A stretch of DNA of 42,215 nt from Ruminiclostridium sp. (lineage in GTDB: Bacteria > Bacillota > Clostridia > Oscillospirales > Ruminococcaceae), in assembly GCA_017625405.1 (NCBI GenBank), contig JAGALB010000049.1, forward strand, positions 1 through 42,215, written 5' to 3'. The translations under genes and the position numbers were made by a program. The notes beneath the pieces are model-generated. The model had not been told where the DNA came from, searched no databases, and was given only the letters and a program-made list of their open reading frames with translations. This document shows positions 18,838 to 26,898 of this stretch, in pieces. Within the stretch, counting starts at the first letter, position 1. Each line of letters starts with the position of its first letter.

Positions 18838-18874
18838 TCCTTTCTGAATTTATTTCGGTAATCATATAATAGCA
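18838..18874 (-). promoter_or_regulatory. Promoter -10 and leader duplicated from the lipoprotein gene at 16121
   Basis: On the minus strand, extended -10 TGCTATTAT (18874-18866), a 3-base gap, then the 25-base leader 18862-18838 identical to 16087-16111. The 12 bases before the -10 also match with two differences (ATCATAATTATG against ATGATAAATATG). Confidence 0.6.
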
Positions 18875-18934
18875 TAATTATGATATGATTTATGACAGCT
18901 GGTTGTCATTTTTGTAATATGATTGAACAAATGA

Positions 18935-18962
18935 AAAAATCCTGCTTTTCAGCAGGATTTTT
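18935..18962. terminator. Terminator downstream of the cytoplasmic GH5 gene
   Basis: Perfect 12-bp stem AAAAATCCTGCT (18935-18946) with AGCAGGATTTTT (18951-18962), loop TTTC. A and T tracts on both sides allow termination from the minus strand. Confidence 0.92.
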
Positions 18963-18966
18963 ACTA

Positions 18967-19920
18967 TTAAAGATATCTGATAAGCTCTTCCCTAACCGAA
19001 TCAAGACGTTCGCTGCTAAGACCGAAGTCCATTTCCTTGTAGCTCCATGCGCATCTTGCAATTCCATACTTTTCAAAAACACTGTTGATGCATTTGAACC
19101 ATTTTACAGTATCCTCGGGCGAGCAGATGTCAATTACGCCGTATTCACCGCAATAAAGCTCTGTGCCATTCTCTTTGGCTCTTAAAATTGCATCTTCAAA
19201 TTTTTCCTCAAACATCTGAGGTGTAATGCCGGCCTCTTCAAAGGACAGTCTTTTTTCAGGATCTATCAGATCAGTCCAGTAAGCTCCCTGATGTGTAAAA
19301 ATCAGCGGATCATAACAATGCATATTGTATACAACCTTATCATCATAAGGCGGTGCAAGGTCCTTTACCGCATCGGGGCTGTTATTCCAGTAGCTTCCTA
19401 CAAGAATGATGGTATCGGGAGCATACTTTCTGATACGTGCAATGCATTCAGCGGAAACCTTGTTCCATGTTTCAATGAAATCCTTGTCTGTAATCTCGTT
19501 GAGAAGCTCAAAAACAACTGTATCGCTGTATTTTCCGAAGCGCTGTGCGAACTGCTCCCATAAGCGGCAGAAACGTTCCTGAAGGTTGGGGCTGTCAAAA
19601 AATCCGCTTTCGCTTTCGCCGTAATTATCAAAGGAAAAGCCTGCTGTTTTATGAAGGTCTATTACTGTGCCGACGCCATACTTTCTGCAGTATTCAACTG
19701 CCTTTTCAAGTCTTTCAAAACCGCTTTCGTTATATGAGCCGTCGTCATTTTCAAAAATATTGTAGTCAACAGGAATGCGGATATGGTCAATTCCCCAGCC
19801 TGCTGCTTTTTCAAAATCCGATTCCTTTATAAAGTTATTGAGTCTGTCTTCGCTGTAATCGCACTGTGATAACCAGCCGCCGAAGTTGACCCCTTTGTAG
19901 AATCCTTTTTCTTTAAGCAT
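18967..19920 (-). CDS. Glycoside hydrolase family 5, apparently cytoplasmic
   Basis: 317 residues beginning MLKEKGFYKGVNFGGWLSQ, with no signal peptide or lipobox. GH5 landmarks: RIPVDYN near 48-54, acid/base Glu142 in ELLNE, HCYDP near 201-205, nucleophile Glu259 in YCGEYGV and a late aromatic AWSYKEMDFG. It probably cleaves short beta-glucan or mannan-type oligosaccharides after uptake; the exact substrate cannot be told from sequence. It diverges from the secreted licheninase across a 205-base region with repeated TATATCAC motifs, so the two may form an outside/inside pair. The start is preceded by AGAAAGGCTGGAAAC. Confidence 0.9.
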   Translation of the reverse strand: MLKEKGFYKGVNFGGWLSQCDYSEDRLNNFIKESDFEKAAGWGIDHIRIPVDYNIFENDDGSYNESGFERLEKAVEYCRKYGVGTVIDLHKTAGFSFDNYGESESGFFDSPNLQERFCRLWEQFAQRFGKYSDTVVFELLNEITDKDFIETWNKVSAECIARIRKYAPDTIILVGSYWNNSPDAVKDLAPPYDDKVVYNMHCYDPLIFTHQGAYWTDLIDPEKRLSFEEAGITPQMFEEKFEDAILRAKENGTELYCGEYGVIDICSPEDTVKWFKCINSVFEKYGIARCAWSYKEMDFGLSSERLDSVREELIRYL

Positions 19921-19959
19921 ATTGTTTCCAGCCTTTCTGAAATATTCTTATGGTAACAG

Positions 19960-20012
19960 TATATCACAACTGAATAGCATTTTATATCACAAAATTATCG
20001 TTTATATCATAT
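19960..20012. promoter_or_regulatory. Repeated TATATCACAA motifs between GH5 and GH16
   Basis: TATATCACAA at 19960-19969 and 19983-19992 and the variant TATATCATAT at 20003-20012 (spacings 23 and 20 bases). On the minus strand the first overlaps a GH5 -10 candidate TGATATACT. They are candidate binding sites for the AraC-type regulator encoded just downstream of the GH16 gene. Confidence 0.4.
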
Positions 20013-20039
20013 CTATGTTATGCAATTATAGCAAGATAG

Positions 20040-20068
20040 TTGCATTAATGACAAATTTTTGATATAAT
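20040..20068 (+). promoter_or_regulatory. Promoter of the licheninase gene
   Basis: TTGCAT (20040-20045), a 17-base spacer and TATAAT (20063-20068), 57 bases upstream of the start. A second TATAAT at 20086-20091 has no well-placed -35. Confidence 0.75.
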
Positions 20069-20125
20069 AACCTTGGCAGAAATGATATAATTTTGTTAAA
20101 ACTAAGGATAACGGAGGTTATACAC

Positions 20126-20938
20126 ATGAAAGCCTTAAAAAAATTCATACCTTTAATTATAGCATCGGCTCTCCTTTCTGCCTGTGCAGGTAATAATCCT
20201 GAGCCTGCCGCAACAACAGAGCTTACCACAACCACCACTACCGCAGAAACAACAGTTGTTACAGAACCTGCCGTAGAAATTCCCGAAGGTCATGCATACG
20301 CTGAATTCACAAACGGTATGCCTGAAGGATGGGAGTGTGCAGACGGCTGGTGCAACGGAAGCATGTTCAACGTAACATGGAGAAAAAAGAACATAACCTT
20401 CAACGACGGAAAAATGCAGCTTATAATCGATAATGATACCGTTCCGAAGGATGGTGTTCCCTATTCGGGCGGCGAATTCAGAAGCAGGGAGTTCTACGGC
20501 TACGGCCGCTATGAAGTATCAATGAAGGCAATAAAGAATGATGGCGTTGTTTCATCCTTCTTCACATATACAGGTCCTTCTGACAACAATCCCTGGGATG
20601 AAATCGACGTTGAAATCTTAGGCAAAGACACCACAAAGGTTCAGTTCAACTATTTTACTGACAGCCGTGGAAATCACGAATATATGCATGACCTCGGATT
20701 TGACGCAGCAGAGGATTTCCACACATATGCCTTTGAATGGTATGAAGACAAAATCATATGGTATGTTGACGGAGTTGAAGTACACCGTGCAACTGAAAAC
20801 ATTCCCGTTACCGAAAGTAAAATCATGATGAACGCATGGTGCGGAAAGGGTGTTGACGGTTGGCTCAACGCTTTTGATGATACTAAAATGCCCCTTACCG
20901 CTGAATATGAATGGATTAAATTCACCCCCTTCAACTAA
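20126..20938 (+). CDS. GH16 licheninase-type beta-glucanase, lipoprotein
   Basis: 270 residues from ATG at 20126 (CGGAGG about 9 bases upstream; the longer in-frame start at 20093 is less likely). Lipobox LLSAC (Cys20), then a Thr-rich linker (about 30-48) and a GH16 jelly-roll. The catalytic signature is E159-I-D-V-E163, with the nucleophile and the acid/base glutamates in place. The following FHTYAFEWYEDKIIWYVDGV stretch is typical of Bacillus-type beta-1,3-1,4-glucanases. It probably cuts mixed-linkage glucan at the cell surface. An AraC regulator follows 41 bases after the stop and a GH5 gene diverges upstream, suggesting one regulated glucan unit. Confidence 0.92.
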   Translation: MKALKKFIPLIIASALLSACAGNNPEPAATTELTTTTTTAETTVVTEPAVEIPEGHAYAEFTNGMPEGWECADGWCNGSMFNVTWRKKNITFNDGKMQLIIDNDTVPKDGVPYSGGEFRSREFYGYGRYEVSMKAIKNDGVVSSFFTYTGPSDNNPWDEIDVEILGKDTTKVQFNYFTDSRGNHEYMHDLGFDAAEDFHTYAFEWYEDKIIWYVDGVEVHRATENIPVTESKIMMNAWCGKGVDGWLNAFDDTKMPLTAEYEWIKFTPFN

Positions 20939-20979
20939 GTCAAAGCAATCGGCTGTAATCAATGCAAGGAGATGATATG

Positions 20980-21717
20980 ATGAACGTAAATAAAAAGCTC
21001 TCGCATCTGGAATTTATAAACAGAGAATACAATATTTCGCATTTATCATATGAACGTGAAATGGCATTTTTCAACAGCATAAAAGAAGGCAGAGCCGATG
21101 ATGTCAAAAAGCTCTTCAAACCTTTTGACTGTGAGCAGATGGGTAAGCTGAGTCCTGATAATCTCAGAAACCTCAAATATCACCTTATAATTTCCGTTGC
21201 GCTTATTACCCGTTACTGTATCGAAGGCGGAATGGAGATGGAAGCGGCATACAATTTAAGCGATATCTACATCAACAGCATTGATAAATGCAGAACCGAA
21301 GAAGAAATAAACCTTCTTCACCACGAGGTTGTAAACGACTATGCACAGCGTATGCAGATTATCCACAAGACCAATATTTACCCGAAGCCTGTAATACTCT
21401 GTCTTGATTACATCTACAACAATCTCCATACAAAAATAACCCTTGATAAGCTTGCAGAGGTTTCACGGATGAGTCCTACCTATATCTCCAAGCTTTTCCA
21501 TAAGGAAGTGGGAATCACTATTTCCGATTACATAACAAAAAAGCGTATCGAAGCGGCGGAGAATATGCTTAAATTCTCCGACCATTCCTGCATCGAAATA
21601 ACCGAATGCTTATGCTTCAGCTCTGAAAGCCATTTTATTCAGGTATTTAAAAAGCATACGGGATATACGCCGAAATGCTATCGTGAAAAGTTCTTCAGAA
21701 CAAGAAAAATTGTATAA
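20980..21717 (+). CDS. AraC-family transcriptional regulator
   Basis: 245 residues from ATG at 20980 (AAGGAG 8 bases upstream; ATG at 20977 is equally in frame). The N-terminal 140 residues are mostly helical, start with LSHLEFINREYNISHLSYE and have no recognised sensor fold. The C-terminal 100 residues hold two AraC helix-turn-helices: ITLDKLAEVSRMSPTYISKLFHK and a second ending in FIQVFKKHTGYTPKCYR. It follows the licheninase gene closely and ends at a terminator, so it likely controls the GH16/GH5 pair; the inducer is unknown. Confidence 0.9.
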   Translation: MNVNKKLSHLEFINREYNISHLSYEREMAFFNSIKEGRADDVKKLFKPFDCEQMGKLSPDNLRNLKYHLIISVALITRYCIEGGMEMEAAYNLSDIYINSIDKCRTEEEINLLHHEVVNDYAQRMQIIHKTNIYPKPVILCLDYIYNNLHTKITLDKLAEVSRMSPTYISKLFHKEVGITISDYITKKRIEAAENMLKFSDHSCIEITECLCFSSESHFIQVFKKHTGYTPKCYREKFFRTRKIV

Positions 21718-21728
21718 ATATATTTTTG

Positions 21729-21764
21729 GAACAGCACTTTTTTCAAAGTGCTGTTCTTTGCTTT
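21729..21764 (+). terminator. Terminator after the AraC regulator
   Basis: Perfect 12-bp stem GAACAGCACTTT (21729-21740) with AAAGTGCTGTTC (21745-21756), loop TTTC, then a T-rich tract. Confidence 0.92.
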
Positions 21765-21780
21765 TTAAATTATTACAATT

Positions 21781-21821
21781 TGTAACTTTTCAGAAAAAAC
21801 TGTAATAATATTGTAACTTTT
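21781..21821. promoter_or_regulatory. Candidate Pho-box-like repeats upstream of the PstS-like gene
   Basis: TGTAACTTTT occurs at 21781-21790 and 21812-21821, with TGTAAT at 21801. On the minus strand these read TTACA repeats, two of them 11 bases apart as in PhoP boxes; the third is off by about two bases. They lie directly upstream of the -35. Weak evidence. Confidence 0.3.
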
Positions 21822-21827
21822 AAAATA

Positions 21828-21855
21828 TTGACTTTAAAAATATGAGTGATATAAT
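21828..21855 (+). promoter_or_regulatory. Promoter of the PstS-like lipoprotein gene
   Basis: TTGACT (21828-21833), a 16-base spacer and TATAAT (21850-21855), 36 bases before the start. Confidence 0.75.
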
Positions 21856-21891
21856 TAAAATACAGAAATAAAAATGAGGAGAGCCTTTGCT

Positions 21892-24192
21892 ATGAAGAAA
21901 AAAATATCACTTTTGCTTGCAGCAGTCATGCTTTTAACAGGCTGCAACAGCACTCAGCCCGAAACAACCAATCAGACCACTGAAGCGGCAACTACTACAA
22001 CTGCAGAAACAACAGCCATAACAACATCTGCTACAACGGTTGCTACAACAACTTCAGCAACTACCACTACTGAGGAAGAACAGCCCGACCCTGCCGAAGA
22101 ACTGCCACGCATGGACGGCTCAACCTCGGCAACACCTCTCGAAGCGGGTCTGAAAGCCGAGCTTTTAGGAATATCCTATAATGAAGCCAAGGAGCTTGTT
22201 TATCACACAAAGACGCATGAATCCTTTGAGCGGCTTCTGAACGGCAAGGTTGACCTGATTTTCTCTGTGCCGATTTCTGAAGAGCAGCAGAAAATGGCGG
22301 ACGAAGCAGGCGTTACGCTTAACGCTGTTCCTGTGGCAAAAGAGGGCTTTGTATTTGTTGTAAACGCAGACAACCCTGTTGATACTCTTACCACACAGCA
22401 GATAAAGGATATTTACAGCGGAAAAATCACTAACTGGGCAGAGGTCGGCGGTAAGGATATGCCTATACTGGCATATCAGCGTAATACCGATTCAGGCAGT
22501 CAGAACTATATGACCCAGTTTATGGGCGATACAGCTCTTAAAGACCCCGAAAGCAAATATGTGGCAGTGGGTATGGGCGGACTTATGGACGCTATCGCTA
22601 CCTATGACAATTCCGAGGGTGCTATCGGATATTCCGTGTATTCCTATGCGGCGCAGATGTACGCAAACGCAAACAAGGTAAAATTTATTGCGGTTGACGG
22701 GGTTGAGCCTACAAAGGCAACTATGGCAGACGACAGCTATTCCCTTTCAAGCTGTACTTACATAATTTATCCCGATACAGCAGATGAGAAAACAATGAAT
22801 TTTGTAAACTGGGCTGTATCAGACGAAGGGCAGAACGCCGTTCTGAAAAGCGGTTATCTGCCTGTAAACGGTATGGAAATCCCAGATAGTTATCTTCCCT
22901 ACGACGCTGTGGGAACGGGCGAAGCAAAGCCTGCGGATTATATGCCTGACCGTGAATTCAACACAAAAACTCCAAGATATAAAGACGGTATAAAGCTTTC
23001 AGGTTACCTTCACAATCAGGTCAATTATTATAAAATTACCTTCCTTGCAGACAAGGATTTACAGGACAGAATAAATGCTGATATACGTGAAGCTACCGAC
23101 TCTTTAAGACCATATTACGATGATAAATATCTTGTCGGCAGAAGTAGTGATGATCCCAATGAACTTACCGGCGGTGTTTCAATTATGGCGGAATGCTTTA
23201 ACGGATATCTTTCCATACTGCTTTATTACGAAAGCAAGGACATTAAAAATAATGACCCGATATTCTATAATTATAGTCAAAGCTATGATTATGCGGTAAG
23301 TCTCAACTATGACCTGTTTACGGGTGAGAAGATAGAAAAACTGTCTGACCTTTTCTATGAAGGCGCTGACTTTGTACCGGCAATGAACAATGCCATTTCG
23401 GATTTCATATCCATTAACTATGTGCCTTCAACCGAAATTAAACAGAAAATAGACTTTTCGGGACTTTTAGGCGAGCCTGAAGTGTTCACAATCAGCAGAA
23501 TATGGCTGCCGCAGGACAATGCTTATTTCTATGATTCGCCGTATCTTGTCTATACAGGTGACCAGAGCATATATGACCTTATGGTTGTGGGTAAGTACCG
23601 TGATATGTCGGAGATTTTCGTACGTGAAGATGATGCATATGATATGAAATATACCGAATGGGAAGAGGATTATATCATCGAAGACGGACTTTACATTCCT
23701 TACGTTAAAAGCTCACGCTATCACACCGAGGAAGAAATCAAGGAACGCAATGAGCTTTATTATAAAGCATACAAGGCTGCCGCAAAGGTATTCAAAGATG
23801 AATATAAGCATGATTTTTCTGCGAACACATGGAATCTCCGGTTGAGAATGCATAAACGAGTCGGTGCATATTGGCTTACATCAGGTTTTGTTGAAGCAGA
23901 TCTGGCTGCCTGGCTTGACGCCGAAACTCTTGAACCGCTTTCAATAAGCGATATACTGGGTGAAAACTGGATAGAGCACGCAAGCAGTGAAGTAAAGAAT
24001 GCCTCGGCGCACAGCCTTAGCGGATATACAATTCCTGTTGATTACAACGAAGACCCGCCCGTTCAGAAGGACTATCTGTCAGCGTGGATTATGTATAAAG
24101 TAGATGAAGAGTGGGGTTGGGGGATACAGAATGTCGATATTCCTCTCAGTGAAGTCAATATGAAATATATAGGAGATAATACAGATTACTGA
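21892..24192 (+). CDS. Lipoprotein with PstS-like binding domain and C-terminal DUF3298/RsiV-like domain
   Basis: 766 residues from ATG at 21892; GAGGAG lies about 10 bases upstream. Lipobox LLTGC (Cys18), then about 50 residues of Thr-rich linker. Residues about 75-345 resemble phosphate-type binding proteins (MDGSTSATPLEAG, VDTLTTQQIKDIYSGKITNW, NTDSGSQNYM, GAIGYSVYSYA). Residues about 360-766 resemble tandem DUF4163/DUF3298 beta-alpha units found in RsiV-type anti-sigma and lysozyme-binding proteins. The fusion is unusual: phosphate capture is one option, but no pstCAB genes are nearby, so a sensing or scaffold role is equally possible. Confidence 0.75.
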   Translation: MKKKISLLLAAVMLLTGCNSTQPETTNQTTEAATTTTAETTAITTSATTVATTTSATTTTEEEQPDPAEELPRMDGSTSATPLEAGLKAELLGISYNEAKELVYHTKTHESFERLLNGKVDLIFSVPISEEQQKMADEAGVTLNAVPVAKEGFVFVVNADNPVDTLTTQQIKDIYSGKITNWAEVGGKDMPILAYQRNTDSGSQNYMTQFMGDTALKDPESKYVAVGMGGLMDAIATYDNSEGAIGYSVYSYAAQMYANANKVKFIAVDGVEPTKATMADDSYSLSSCTYIIYPDTADEKTMNFVNWAVSDEGQNAVLKSGYLPVNGMEIPDSYLPYDAVGTGEAKPADYMPDREFNTKTPRYKDGIKLSGYLHNQVNYYKITFLADKDLQDRINADIREATDSLRPYYDDKYLVGRSSDDPNELTGGVSIMAECFNGYLSILLYYESKDIKNNDPIFYNYSQSYDYAVSLNYDLFTGEKIEKLSDLFYEGADFVPAMNNAISDFISINYVPSTEIKQKIDFSGLLGEPEVFTISRIWLPQDNAYFYDSPYLVYTGDQSIYDLMVVGKYRDMSEIFVREDDAYDMKYTEWEEDYIIEDGLYIPYVKSSRYHTEEEIKERNELYYKAYKAAAKVFKDEYKHDFSANTWNLRLRMHKRVGAYWLTSGFVEADLAAWLDAETLEPLSISDILGENWIEHASSEVKNASAHSLSGYTIPVDYNEDPPVQKDYLSAWIMYKVDEEWGWGIQNVDIPLSEVNMKYIGDNTDY

Positions 24193-24198
24193 TATTTA

Positions 24199-24226
24199 AA
24201 AGCGGCTCATCACGGGCCGCTTTTAT
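24199..24226 (+). terminator. Terminator after the PstS-like gene
   Basis: Stem AAAGCGGC (24199-24206) with GCCGCTTT (24216-24223), then a T-rich tail that touches the next promoter. Confidence 0.85.
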
Positions 24227-24255
24227 TTGACATTAAATGCCTGATATGATATAAT
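24227..24255 (+). promoter_or_regulatory. Perfect-consensus promoter of the M28 peptidase gene
   Basis: TTGACA (24227-24232), a 17-base spacer and TATAAT (24250-24255), 31 bases before the start. Confidence 0.9.
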
Positions 24256-24286
24256 TTAACAGTTAAAAATATATAAGGAGAGTTTT

Positions 24287-26602
24287 ATGTCAAAGACAAG
24301 GAAATTAATATGTGTGGTTTTTTCACTGCTGCTGTGCCTTTCGTTCACGCTGTCGCTTATTGACACCGCTGAACTGCCTGTAAGCTCAGATTTCAACCAC
24401 GAAAACATCTATTCCCATATCGGAAAAATGTGCGAAATGGGTCCTCACTCAATTTTAAACAAGGAAGAAAACAAGCAGGTTGAGGAATATATAATATCCG
24501 AGCTTGAAAAGCTGGGAATTGTAAATTCCGATACTACCGAAGCACCTGCATATCTTGTTCAGGAGTTTATTACAAAAGCTCCCAGATATTCACCCTTCTA
24601 CCTTGATAACATAATCGTACACATTCCTGCAAATGCGGCCGAAAAAACAGGTCAGGCGGTAATGACAATGGCGCATTTTGACTCTGTTGCCACAGGACAG
24701 GGCGCATCTGACGACGTTATGGCGTGCGGCACCATGCTGGAAGCAATACGCTATTACCTTGACAAAATGGAAAAGGGCTACACTATTTCAAATGACCTTG
24801 TGTTCTGCTTTGTAAACGGCGAAGAATACGGACTGCTCGGCTCAGAAGCCTTTATGGCTGAGTTCACAGGATTCGATAACCTTGTTGAACGCATCAACTT
24901 CGCAATCAACCTTGAAGCAAGAGGCACTTCTGGCACACAGATAATGTTTGAAACCTCAGAAAACAACTACAATACCGTAAAGTTATTCTGCGAGGTGAAT
25001 AAAAACGTCTTCACCTGCTCTATCGCCACAATGATTTATAACGAAATGCCCAACGGTACGGACTTCTCAAATTACAAGGATTTCTATCAGGGCGTCAATA
25101 TGGCAAATATTGCAGAGGGCGAAAATTATCACACCCAGAACGACAGTCCTCAGAATATAAGCGAGAGCGCTCTCACCCAGCAGGCGCAGATTATAAACAG
25201 ACTGCTTGACAAGCTGGGTAATTATGACCTTGATTCCCTTTATGAAGCAGAGGAAAACGCAATTTTCTTCTCTTACCTGAATATAGGCGATGTGGTATAT
25301 AACCACACTGTTTCGGTTATTCTTGCGGTAATCGGTATTTTACTGCTTATAGCAAATATTGTTCTTTCTGTAATTTACAAAAAGAAAAATCTTGTTAAAA
25401 CTTTAAAATCAATACCGATTATTATTATCGGACTTGCCCTCACAGCCGGAATCACCTATGGCTGCTGCTACCTGTTCCAGCTTATTGCCGCAATTGCAGG
25501 CAACATTGATTTCCATGCTATCGGCAGAATTTCATACACAAATAACGCAATAAGCGCAGGTATCGCTTTGCTCGCACTCGGCACCACTACCCTTACAGCA
25601 TATTTCGGCTGCAGACTGTTCAAAATTACAGGCGAGGATATAAGAAGGGCTTTTTCCTACATTCATATACTCCTCGGAGTTGTTCTGACATTCGTTATAC
25701 CCGATGCAAGCTATCTCTTTATTTTCAGCGGTCTTATGCTGATGGTATATGAGGTTACTGTTACGGTAAAGCCGCAGCTTTCCGCATATCACGCCGAACT
25801 GCTTATTGAAGCGGTTTATCTGCCTGTTGTAATGCCAATTATTACAATTGCTGCTTCTGCCCTGGGCCTTGAAATGGCGTATATTTACGGTGTTCTGTTC
25901 GCTCTCACAACATTCGGCATAGCAAGCTGTATTGCTCCCGTCTGCGGTTATTTCTCGATAAATATGCTCCTCAGAAAGGACAAGAGCAAACCCGTTGCGG
26001 GCTGGGTCGGCGCAGTGCATATTATCGCTGCATCGTTTGCTGTCTTCCTTTGCGTAAGCCTTTCAGGATACAGCATTCATTCCGATCTCACCGACGGCTT
26101 CAGCCATATGGATGATGACGCACTTATATATTCAACCGACAATGAAAGCTTTTACAGCTACTATGTATTTGACCTGAACGCATATAAGGAACTGAAAAAA
26201 TACGCTCCTGAAATGGAATACGTCGATTATGAATACGGCTATTTTGCTGAAACCGAGAAGAAGGAGCTTGGAATTTCTTCATTGATAACCGCCGAAGGCA
26301 GAACGATTGATTTAAAACGTGCCCATGAGGATTCCTGTATCAGAATCAACCTCGAAACCTCCGGTGCCGAGTCCTTTACAATTGACGACGGAACAGCCGT
26401 ACAGACTATTGAAATCCCCGAGCATGGATATACATATGTGCTGGTATACAACGACTGTACATTGACGCTGAACGGTGGCACGGGAACAGCTTATACTACG
26501 GAATACATTGTGGATTACCCTCCGCTTATTCCCGAAAATTACAATCCCGACGAAAAGCTTCATTTCAATTTATGGCTCTGGAAGCAGTTTGAGCTTGCAT
26601 GA
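24287..26602 (+). CDS. M28-family zinc aminopeptidase with multi-spanning membrane domain
   Basis: 771 residues. A hydrophobic N-terminal segment (about 5-27) leads into an extracytoplasmic M28 domain. Metal ligands are visible: His and Asp in AHFDSV (about 129-131), Asp in GASDDV, the Glu pair in NGEEYG (about 178) and a late His in NYHTQND (about 281). About eight membrane helices follow (about 340-620), then a beta-rich soluble domain to the end. The layout recalls eukaryotic ERMP1 and vacuolar Pff1 proteases, an M28 domain at the front of a polytopic membrane part. AAGGAGAG lies upstream. It probably trims peptides outside the cell membrane; the substrate is unknown. Confidence 0.87.
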   Translation: MSKTRKLICVVFSLLLCLSFTLSLIDTAELPVSSDFNHENIYSHIGKMCEMGPHSILNKEENKQVEEYIISELEKLGIVNSDTTEAPAYLVQEFITKAPRYSPFYLDNIIVHIPANAAEKTGQAVMTMAHFDSVATGQGASDDVMACGTMLEAIRYYLDKMEKGYTISNDLVFCFVNGEEYGLLGSEAFMAEFTGFDNLVERINFAINLEARGTSGTQIMFETSENNYNTVKLFCEVNKNVFTCSIATMIYNEMPNGTDFSNYKDFYQGVNMANIAEGENYHTQNDSPQNISESALTQQAQIINRLLDKLGNYDLDSLYEAEENAIFFSYLNIGDVVYNHTVSVILAVIGILLLIANIVLSVIYKKKNLVKTLKSIPIIIIGLALTAGITYGCCYLFQLIAAIAGNIDFHAIGRISYTNNAISAGIALLALGTTTLTAYFGCRLFKITGEDIRRAFSYIHILLGVVLTFVIPDASYLFIFSGLMLMVYEVTVTVKPQLSAYHAELLIEAVYLPVVMPIITIAASALGLEMAYIYGVLFALTTFGIASCIAPVCGYFSINMLLRKDKSKPVAGWVGAVHIIAASFAVFLCVSLSGYSIHSDLTDGFSHMDDDALIYSTDNESFYSYYVFDLNAYKELKKYAPEMEYVDYEYGYFAETEKKELGISSLITAEGRTIDLKRAHEDSCIRINLETSGAESFTIDDGTAVQTIEIPEHGYTYVLVYNDCTLTLNGGTGTAYTTEYIVDYPPLIPENYNPDEKLHFNLWLWKQFELA

Positions 26603-26610
26603 CCCGATAT

Positions 26611-26880
26611 AAAAATCCCGCAGTCTTAAGGCAGCGGTTCGTATAGAAATATTATATATATTATTGAGGGAAACCCTTTTGAAAAAGGGTTGTTCCTCAA
26701 ACTCCTTTCCTAAAACTTCAAATATTAATTACAGCCTGGCAGTGTAAACCTGTCAGGCTGTAATTGATATTAAAAGTCTTTGGAAGGGGGTACGGGGGAT
26801 AACCTTTCTTCAGAAAGGTTTCCTCCGATAATTACATATAAAACTTCTATATGAGCACCGTTCTTAACTGCGGGATTTTT
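26611..26880. terminator. Bidirectional terminator split by element copy 2
   Basis: AAAAATCCCGCAGT at 26611-26624 pairs perfectly over 14 bp with ACTGCGGGATTTTT at 26867-26880. Between them lie CT, the TA duplicate and the element. Without the element and one TA the site reads as a 14-bp stem with loop CTTA and A5/T5 flanks, a standard terminator for the M28 gene and the converging chemoreceptor gene. Confidence 0.85.
26629..26864 (-). mobile_element. Foldback MITE-like element, copy 2 (complete, 236 bp)
   Basis: Bounded by TA at 26627-26628 and 26865-26866. Read on the minus strand the ends are AGAACGGTGCTCATATAGAAG and the complement of AGGCAGCGGTTCGTATAGAA, imperfect terminal inverted repeats sharing the TATAGAA block. 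Almost the whole length folds back on itself, with three nested hairpins. There is no open reading frame. It lies between converging genes. Confidence 0.88.
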
Positions 26881-26898
26881 ATTGTAACAGTTTCAGAT

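Noticed and set aside
26629-26864. Foldback element read as an integron attC site or a small structured RNA gene
   Set aside because: There is no integrase or cassette structure, and the TA duplication with restored terminators is better explained by transposition; an RNA role is not excluded.
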